Of a stretch of DNA of 64,000 nt, positions 58,377-64,000 are shown in pieces. The stretch is from NCBI GenBank assembly GCA_902801585.1, contig CADCIU010000004.1, forward strand, positions 124,001 to 188,000. The letters run 5' to 3'. The notes beneath the pieces were generated by a model. It did not search any database and had not been told where the DNA came from. It was given only the letters and a program-made list of their open reading frames with translations. The stretch is from an uncultured Lachnospiraceae bacterium. GTDB lineage: Bacteria > Bacillota_A > Clostridia > Lachnospirales > Lachnospiraceae. Made by a program: the position numbers and the translations under genes. Numbering within the stretch: position 1 is the first letter of the stretch; each line of letters begins with the position of its first letter.

Positions 58377-58838
58377 ATGAAAAAAGTAACGATCTATTCC
58401 GACGGAGCGGCGAGGGGAAACCCGGACGGTCCGGGCGGATACGGCGCGATCCTTCAGTACACGGATGCGTCGGGACAGCTTCACGAAAAGGAACTGTCGG
58501 AAGGATTTAAAAAGACGACGAATAACAGGATGGAGCTGCTCGGTGTGATCACCGCCATGGAGTGTCTCCGTTTTCCCTGCGAGGTGGATGTATATTCGGA
58601 CTCCAAATACGTCGTAAGTGCCTTCAATGAGAACTGGATCGGGAGCTGGCTGAAGAACGGATGGAAGACGGCGTCCAAACAGCCTGTCAAGAACAGAGAG
58701 CTCTGGGAACGTCTTCTTGCGGCCATGGAACCTCACACCGTACATTTTCACTGGGTAAAAGGCCATGCCGGTCATCCCGAGAACGAGAGATGCGATGTGC
58801 TTGCCACAACTGCGGCCGATGCGGCCGGAAAGGCATGA
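58377..58838 (+). CDS. rnhA: Ribonuclease HI
   Basis: Degrades RNA in RNA-DNA hybrids. The 153-residue protein shows all catalytic acids: Asp in [13 protein letters not shown], Glu in [10 protein letters not shown], Asp in VYSDSKYVV and the final Asp in NERCDVLA, plus [11 protein letters not shown]. The gene begins one base after the MutS-like stop and overlaps dut by four bases (ATGA), so the three are probably translationally coupled. Confidence 0.97.
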   Translation: MKKVTIYSDGAARGNPDGPGGYGAILQYTDASGQLHEKELSEGFKKTTNNRMELLGVITAMECLRFPCEVDVYSDSKYVVSAFNENWIGSWLKNGWKTASKQPVKNRELWERLLAAMEPHTVHFHWVKGHAGHPENERCDVLATTAADAAGKA

Positions 58839-59329
58839 GGCTGCGAAACAAAATGGGAAATATACAGGAAATGCAGAATATGTCCGGCGGTGTCAAGGTC
58901 AGATTCAGGCGCGTGAGCGATCTGGCCCATATTCCCACAAGAGGCAGTGAAAAGGCGGCAGGATATGACCTGTATGCAGCGATCGATGCGCCTGTCGGGA
59001 TCCCGCCGCATCAGACGGTCCAAATTGACACGGGACTTCAGTTCGAGATACCGGACGGCTATTTTGCCGCGATCTATGCAAGAAGCGGAATCGCAGCCAT
59101 GGAAGGACTTCGCCCTGCCAACTGCACGGGCGTATGCGACTCCGACTACAGGGGCAATTATATCGTCGCACTTCACAATGACAGTGAGACGACACGTATT
59201 GTCAGCCCCGGAGAGAGGATCGCGCAGATGGTTGTCATGCCTTATTTGTCGGTATGTTTTGAGGAGAGTGGTACTCTTTCGGAAACCGAGAGGGGAGCAG
59301 GGGGGTTCGGAAGTACCGGAAAGACCTGA
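58835..59329 (+). CDS. dut: dUTP diphosphatase
   Basis: Hydrolyses dUTP to dUMP. All five trimeric dUTPase motifs are present: [36 protein letters not shown] and [11 protein letters not shown]. From the chosen start the protein is 164 residues. The ATG at 58835 overlaps the rnhA TGA (ATGA) with GGAAAGG upstream; ATGs at 58853 and 58871 are alternatives, since the first 20 residues are not family-conserved. Confidence 0.95.
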   Translation: MRLRNKMGNIQEMQNMSGGVKVRFRRVSDLAHIPTRGSEKAAGYDLYAAIDAPVGIPPHQTVQIDTGLQFEIPDGYFAAIYARSGIAAMEGLRPANCTGVCDSDYRGNYIVALHNDSETTRIVSPGERIAQMVVMPYLSVCFEESGTLSETERGAGGFGSTGKT

Positions 59330-59362
59330 GCGGTGCATCCGCATAACTTCACCAGCATTTAC

Positions 59363-59382
59363 GGGATCACCTGCATGATCCC
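59363..59382 (+). other. Small hairpin between dut and gltX
   Basis: GGGATCA and TGATCCC pair around CCTGCA. No T-run follows, so it is not a classical terminator. Confidence 0.4.
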
Positions 59383-59415
59383 TGTCAAACGAATCATATT
59401 ACGGGAGGAAACATC

Positions 59416-60864
59416 ATGAAAATCAGAACAAGATATGCCCCTAGTCCCACGGGACGCATGCATGTAGGAAATCTGCGTACGGCGCTCTATGCCTATCTGA
59501 TCGCCAAACATGAAGACGGCGATTTCATTCTCCGCATTGAAGATACAGACCAGGGCCGCTATGTGGAGGGCGCTGTCGAGATCATCAAGAGGACTATGGA
59601 AGAGACCGGTCTGATCGAGGATGAAGGCCCTGAGAAAGACGGCGGAGTCGGCCCCTATGTGCAGAGCGAGCGCATGCGCGCCGGAATCTACGGCAAATAT
59701 GCGCAGGAACTCATCGATAAGGGCAAGGCGTATCGCTGCTTCTGTACACCCGAGAGACTTTCCACGCTGACTACTGTCGTCGACGGCAAGGAGATCAGTG
59801 TCTATGACAAGCACTGCCTGCATCTGTCCGAAGAGGAGATCGAGCGCAATCTCGCGGAAGGAAAGCCTTACGTCATCCGGCAGAACAATCCGACGGAGGG
59901 AACTACGACTTTCCACGACGAACTCTACGGCGATGTCACGGTCGACAACAAAGAGCTTGACGATATGATCCTGATCAAATCCGACGGCTATCCCACTTAT
60001 AATTTCGCCAATGTGGTGGATGACCACCTGATGGGCATCACGCATGTCGTGAGAGGAAACGAGTATATCTCTTCGTCTCCCAAGTACAACCGTCTCTACG
60101 AGGCGTTCGGATGGGAGGTCCCCAAGTATATTCACTGCCCTCTGATCACGGATGAAGACCACCACAAGCTCAGCAAGAGGAGCGGACATTCTTCGTACGA
60201 AGATCTGATCGAGCAGGGATTTTTGCCGGAAGCAGTCGTCAATTTCATAGCGCTTCTGGGATGGTCCCCCGACAGTGACCGGGAGATCTTCAGCCTCGAT
60301 GATCTTGTAAAGATCTTCGACTACCACAGGATCAACAAGTCTCCTTCCGTATTTGATTATCAGAAGCTTCGCTGGATGAACGGCGAGTATCTCAAGGCAA
60401 TGGATTCGGAAAAATTCTATGGCATGGCGGAGCCTTACCTGAAGGCAGCCATAAGGAAGGATCTCGATCTCAGAAAGATCGCCGAAATGGTCCGCACAAG
60501 GATCGAGGTATTTCCGGATATAGCGGATATGGTGGACTTCTTCGAGTCACTTCCGGACTATGATCCGTCCCTGTTTACGCACAAAAAGATGAAGACCAAT
60601 GCCGAGTCTTCTCTGGCGGTGCTCAAAGATCTTCTGCCGATCCTCGAGGCGCAGGAAGACTTCTCCAATGAAGCTTTGTTTGCAGTGATCAAAGCTTACA
60701 TTCAGGATAAGGGCTTTAAGAACGGTTATGTGCTCTGGCCTGTCCGCATTGCCGTATCCGGCAGACAGACAACGCCTGCGGGCGCCACGGAGATCATGGA
60801 GATCCTCGGCAAGGAAGAATCCATCGCAAGAATCCGCGAAGCGGTCCGTAAACTGGAAGCCTGA
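59416..60864 (+). CDS. gltX: Glutamyl-tRNA synthetase
   Basis: Charges tRNA-Glu. The 482-residue class I enzyme has [19 protein letters not shown] (HVGN as the HIGH equivalent), [37 protein letters not shown] and a [10 protein letters not shown] loop. A helical anticodon-binding domain closes the protein. GGAGGA precedes the ATG. With glnS present it may be discriminating, but this needs tRNA data. Confidence 0.97.
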   Translation: MKIRTRYAPSPTGRMHVGNLRTALYAYLIAKHEDGDFILRIEDTDQGRYVEGAVEIIKRTMEETGLIEDEGPEKDGGVGPYVQSERMRAGIYGKYAQELIDKGKAYRCFCTPERLSTLTTVVDGKEISVYDKHCLHLSEEEIERNLAEGKPYVIRQNNPTEGTTTFHDELYGDVTVDNKELDDMILIKSDGYPTYNFANVVDDHLMGITHVVRGNEYISSSPKYNRLYEAFGWEVPKYIHCPLITDEDHHKLSKRSGHSSYEDLIEQGFLPEAVVNFIALLGWSPDSDREIFSLDDLVKIFDYHRINKSPSVFDYQKLRWMNGEYLKAMDSEKFYGMAEPYLKAAIRKDLDLRKIAEMVRTRIEVFPDIADMVDFFESLPDYDPSLFTHKKMKTNAESSLAVLKDLLPILEAQEDFSNEALFAVIKAYIQDKGFKNGYVLWPVRIAVSGRQTTPAGATEIMEILGKEESIARIREAVRKLEA

Positions 60865-60868
60865 TCTT

Positions 60869-62659
60869 ATGACTGCAAATCTGGATTCCTCCCAAAGGGA
60901 GGCTGTATGCTGCGGCACCGGGCCCTGCGAGATCATCGCAGGGCCGGGAAGCGGCAAAACGCTGGTCCTGACAGAGCGCATCCGCTATCTGATCGAACAC
61001 TGCAATATCAATCCTTCCGAGATCCTCGTACTTACTTTCAGCCGGGCGGCAGCCCTGGAAATGAAAGAGAGATTCATCAGGGGATCCGACAAACCCTATC
61101 AAGACGTTCGTTTCGGCACTTTTCATTCTGTCTTTTTTCATATCCTGAAAGAGAGCTCCGGCAAGAATTACACGATATTGGGAAGCAGCACCAGGGACAG
61201 GATCCTGAATCAGCTTCTCCGAAACTACTATCCCGATGAAAGGCAGCGCCCTTTGGTCGAAGAATTGGATAAAGCGCTCCATTCCCTGACCGGATCGGAA
61301 AAAGGCATTGTCTTTCTGCGAGACATCCGCAGGGACTATTTTTCATTCTTAAGAGAAAATGCATACATGGATTTTGACGGTATGATCCGGGAATGCAGGC
61401 GGCTTCTGATCGAAAATGAGGAAGTAAGAAGGTACTGGCAGGAACAATTCCGTGCGATCCTTGTGGATGAATTCCAGGACATCAATATCGAACAGTACGA
61501 AGTCTTAAAGCTCCTCACCTCCGGGCGGGGACTGTTTGTCGTGGGGGACGACGACCAGAGCATTTACGGGTTTCGCGGGAGTTCACCGGCTGTCATGCAG
61601 AAATTCATGGATGATTTCAGATCTGCCCAAAGGATCCGCCTGAAGTACAATTACCGCTGCAGCGGCCGCATATGCAGAGCGTCCTCACTGATGATCCGCG
61701 AAAACCGCATGCGGATCGCAAAGAAATCCGAAGCGGCGGGAAAGACCGGGGAGAAAGTAATACTGCGCGGCTTTCGGGAAGAAAAAGAGGAACTTCTCTA
61801 TCTTTTGAACGCCATCAAAAAGCTGTCATTATCCGAGCAGTGCAGAGCGGCAGTCATTGTCCGAACAAATCTGCATGCGGCCAAAATACAGAAATATCTG
61901 AGCGCAGGAGGCGTGCAATGTGCCGGAAATGCGTCTCCCTCCTCTGATATTATGGATACTGTTCTTCGGGACCTTGAACAATATCAGCTTCTCTCCGTGC
62001 AGATCCGGGGCGGACTTCTCTCCAGGGAGTCGCTGTACAGAGTGATGAACCGGCCCGAACGGTACATTCTGCGCTCAGCGGTCGGGAAGGAGAAGGTCAC
62101 CCCTGAAAGCCTTTTGGACTACGCCGTCAGGCACAAGGGACCGGCCGGCGAGATCCGGGAGTTCCTGCACGATCTGTCCGTGCTCTCCGGTCTTGAGCCG
62201 GAGGGATTTGTCCGCTATCTCTTCAGCGCCGTCGGCTATGCGGATTGGGCCCGTCAGCATTTGGGAGCGTGCGAGGCGGTCGGGATCGTTCTTGACCGGA
62301 TCCTGGATAAGAGCAGGGGCGCGAAAGATCTCGATCATCTGATCCGCTCCCTGCGCGGGCAGGATTTTGGGACAGGTGTCAAAAAAGAAAGCGGCGTCAG
62401 GATCATCACAATGCACGTTTGCAAAGGGCTTGAATTTGATCATGTCTATCTGCCTGCATTGAACGAAGGGATCATTCCGGGGAGGAGATGCCGCACCGAA
62501 GAGGATATAGAAGAGGAGAGAAGGCTGCTCTATGTCGCCATGACGCGCGCGAAGGATCATCTGGAAATGCTCTATGTGACGGGGACGAAAGAAAACCCGA
62601 GGCCGCCGTCCCGTTTCTTGTCTGTTTATGGCATCAGAAGCTTTGTATACTCTTCGTGA
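60869..62659 (+). CDS. UvrD/PcrA-like superfamily 1 helicase, short form
   Basis: A 596-residue ATP-dependent 3'-5' DNA helicase. Motifs: Walker A AGPGSGKT at about 24-31, VDEFQDIN (II), VVGDDDQSIYGFRG (III), LKYNYRCSG (IV), MHVCKGLEFDHVYLPA (V) and RLLYVAMTRAKDHLEM (VI). It is shorter than PcrA/UvrD (about 720-740 residues), ending soon after motif VI and lacking the usual C-terminal extension with the RNA polymerase-binding Tudor domain. It starts five bases after gltX with a weak ribosome site. A full-length pcrA may exist elsewhere. Confidence 0.92.
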   Translation: MTANLDSSQREAVCCGTGPCEIIAGPGSGKTLVLTERIRYLIEHCNINPSEILVLTFSRAAALEMKERFIRGSDKPYQDVRFGTFHSVFFHILKESSGKNYTILGSSTRDRILNQLLRNYYPDERQRPLVEELDKALHSLTGSEKGIVFLRDIRRDYFSFLRENAYMDFDGMIRECRRLLIENEEVRRYWQEQFRAILVDEFQDINIEQYEVLKLLTSGRGLFVVGDDDQSIYGFRGSSPAVMQKFMDDFRSAQRIRLKYNYRCSGRICRASSLMIRENRMRIAKKSEAAGKTGEKVILRGFREEKEELLYLLNAIKKLSLSEQCRAAVIVRTNLHAAKIQKYLSAGGVQCAGNASPSSDIMDTVLRDLEQYQLLSVQIRGGLLSRESLYRVMNRPERYILRSAVGKEKVTPESLLDYAVRHKGPAGEIREFLHDLSVLSGLEPEGFVRYLFSAVGYADWARQHLGACEAVGIVLDRILDKSRGAKDLDHLIRSLRGQDFGTGVKKESGVRIITMHVCKGLEFDHVYLPALNEGIIPGRRCRTEEDIEEERRLLYVAMTRAKDHLEMLYVTGTKENPRPPSRFLSVYGIRSFVYSS

Positions 62660-62671
62660 TTGTGATAAAAT
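62643..62671 (+). promoter_or_regulatory. Predicted promoter of the GH13-like gene
   Basis: TTGTAT (62643-62648), 17-base spacer ending in TGA, TAAAAT (62666-62671). The -35 box lies inside the end of the helicase gene. Confidence 0.5.
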
Positions 62672-62782
62672 AAATAGATATTTGTTTATACGGATAAATC
62701 ATAGACCGATCACTAAGTCCAAGGAAAACGCATTGATCATGAAGCGGTCATGAATAAAGATTGTGCGTTAGGAGGCAGACAA

Positions 62783-64000
62783 TTGGAACAGATCAACGAA
62801 CGGATTTTTAAACAGATTTCTGAACAGGCATCGGAACAGATTTTCACTGTAAAACCTGCAAATTTATCCAATCCCGGAGTTTGTGTCACAGAAGATGGTT
62901 TTATGATCTCCACGGTATTTCGCGGCGCGGCATCCTGCGGTATGGTCCTGTATCATGTCTTTGACGGCCGCAGGATCACGATCCCTTTTACGGATGCGTA
63001 TCGCTACGGAAGCCTTTATTGTGTCCGTGTATCTGTCTCAGATCCCGGAAGCTGGGATCCGAAGGAATGGGGGTATCTTTTGTATAACGAAGATACATCG
63101 TTTATCGATCCCTGCACGAGAAGCCTGATCACGATCCGGTCCGGTGAGGATACGATCGAAGTCGGCGGTTTTTTCTATAAAACAGATCAAAAGCTCCCAG
63201 CATTCAGGAAGGTCGGATTAAGACCCGGCCCTGAGGAGTTTATTTACAGTCTGCACATTCGAGGCTTCACGATGACGGACAAGGGGATCGAGAGTGTTCC
63301 GGGAACGTTTTCGGCAGCAGCCGAGAAAGCAGCTTATCTGACTTCCTTAGGTGTGACGGCAGTCGAATTGATGCCCGTCTATGAACTTCAGCCTGTCACC
63401 AGGTCCCAAACCGGTCCCCGCACGATGGAGGACGCGCTGGCGCTTTATCCCGTCAATCACAACGGGCGTCCCATCAGGGATCTCTCTGTAAAGAAAGTTA
63501 ATTACTGGGGTTACGGAAGAGGATTTTATTATGCGCCGCGCGCATCTTACAGCACGCCGGGGTATGAGGGCGGTCCGCAGAAGGAGTTCGCGGATATGGT
63601 GGAGAAGTTCCACAATGCGGGAATTTCTGTCTATATGCAGCTGGATTTTCCCTCTTCGGTGACTTCCCAGGCCCAGTCGCAGATCGCGCGCTTTTATGTC
63701 ACTCACTATAATATCGACGGTTTCCGGCTCATGGGCGCAGCATCCGATATACGGGCGCTCACCTGCGATCCGCTGCTTTCCGATATACGGCTTTTCCATA
63801 CGGCCTTTGACTTCGATGCGATCCGGGCTATGGATGCCGACAATCCCGAAGCCGGGGCGGTCTCCACGGAGAATCTCTTTAACTGCAGCCAGCTGTTTTC
63901 CGATCTGATCCGGCGTTTTGTAAAGAGCGATGATTATGTGATGAAGGAGTTCCTCTATGAATTCCTGAAGGTTCCCGCCGGACACGGAAATGTGCACTAT
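62783..64000 (+). CDS. GH13-family (pullulanase/isoamylase-like) protein, 3' truncated by window; possibly catalytically inactive
   Basis: The frame is open from TTG at 62783 (GGAGG at 62771-62775) to the window end: 406 residues. Residues about 20-130 form an N-terminal beta domain, followed by a TIM-barrel with EFIYSLHIRGFTM, YLTSLGVTAVELMPVYE, VNYWGYGRGFYYAPRASYS and a region resembling conserved region II, HYNIDGFRLMGAASDI. Pullulanases have DGFRFDLMG there; the residue pair holding the nucleophile Asp appears to be missing. The usual region I NH pair and the acid/base Glu (AEPW-like) are also not seen. It resembles starch and glycogen debranching enzymes in layout, but the reaction, if any, is unclear. 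Confidence 0.75.
   Translation, partial: MEQINERIFKQISEQASEQIFTVKPANLSNPGVCVTEDGFMISTVFRGAASCGMVLYHVFDGRRITIPFTDAYRYGSLYCVRVSVSDPGSWDPKEWGYLLYNEDTSFIDPCTRSLITIRSGEDTIEVGGFFYKTDQKLPAFRKVGLRPGPEEFIYSLHIRGFTMTDKGIESVPGTFSAAAEKAAYLTSLGVTAVELMPVYELQPVTRSQTGPRTMEDALALYPVNHNGRPIRDLSVKKVNYWGYGRGFYYAPRASYSTPGYEGGPQKEFADMVEKFHNAGISVYMQLDFPSSVTSQAQSQIARFYVTHYNIDGFRLMGAASDIRALTCDPLLSDIRLFHTAFDFDAIRAMDADNPEAGAVSTENLFNCSQLFSDLIRRFVKSDDYVMKEFLYEFLKVPAGHGNVHY

Overview
The window looks like ordinary chromosomal core sequence from a low-to-mid GC Bacillota, most likely a Lachnospiraceae-type clostridium (inference). Support comes from strong AGGAGG ribosome binding sites, TTGNNN-17-TATAAT promoters, the long single-chain PurL, AddAB instead of RecBCD, a stand-alone butyryl-CoA dehydrogenase-like gene, both GlnRS and GluRS, QueH, YerC/TrpR-like, YfhO, DUF1385 and DUF1015 families, and the rpmE-DUF1385-prmC-prfA and serC-serA-DUF1015 gene orders. 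No phage, insertion sequence, plasmid, CRISPR or rRNA signal was seen. Nearly all genes are on the + strand; only csp and a TetR gene are on the minus strand.

Layout: 1-5121 purL (5' truncated), queH, argS. 5217-8250 a lysine/DAP cluster: corrinoid adenosyltransferase-like protein, dapA, dapB and a eukaryote-type hisA. 8384-9167 cold shock protein and YerC-like regulator. 9194-11545 yfhO. 11691-14916 aspartate-family cluster: HTH-ACT protein, hom, aspartokinase. 15018-18886 small membrane protein, guaB, glnS. 18905-21670 TetR, an acidic repeat protein and a uracil permease. 21814-29065 addB-addA. 29239-31325 acyl-CoA dehydrogenase and CPBP protease. 31507-34727 rpmE, DUF1385, prmC, prfA. 34850-40042 ppx, ppk and a beta-propeller lactonase-like protein. 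40084-41654 tgt-yajC. 41797-50054 leuB-ilvD-ilvB and serC-serA-DUF1015. 50176-50248 tRNA-Thr(CGT). 50388-52956 argH and asd. 52976-62659 a nucleic-acid and nucleotide run: topB, hexapeptide transferase, pnp, MutS-like ATPase, rnhA, dut, gltX, UvrD-like helicase. 62783-64000 a GH13-like protein cut by the window end.

Functionally the window supplies much of the aspartate family (aspartokinase, asd, hom, dapA, dapB), parts of branched-chain, serine and arginine synthesis, purine and pyrimidine handling, polyphosphate turnover, tRNA charging and queuosine modification, translation termination, and recombination repair.

The most unusual signals are two. First, many intergenic spacers hold short local tandem duplications (9-25 bp period, each with its own sequence), and in at least four cases the repeated unit includes the stop codon of the upstream gene. 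Second, the GH13-like protein at the right end appears to lack the canonical catalytic residues. Many starts below were moved downstream of the longest possible reading frame because a ribosome binding site, hairpin, terminator or promoter lies inside the longer version.
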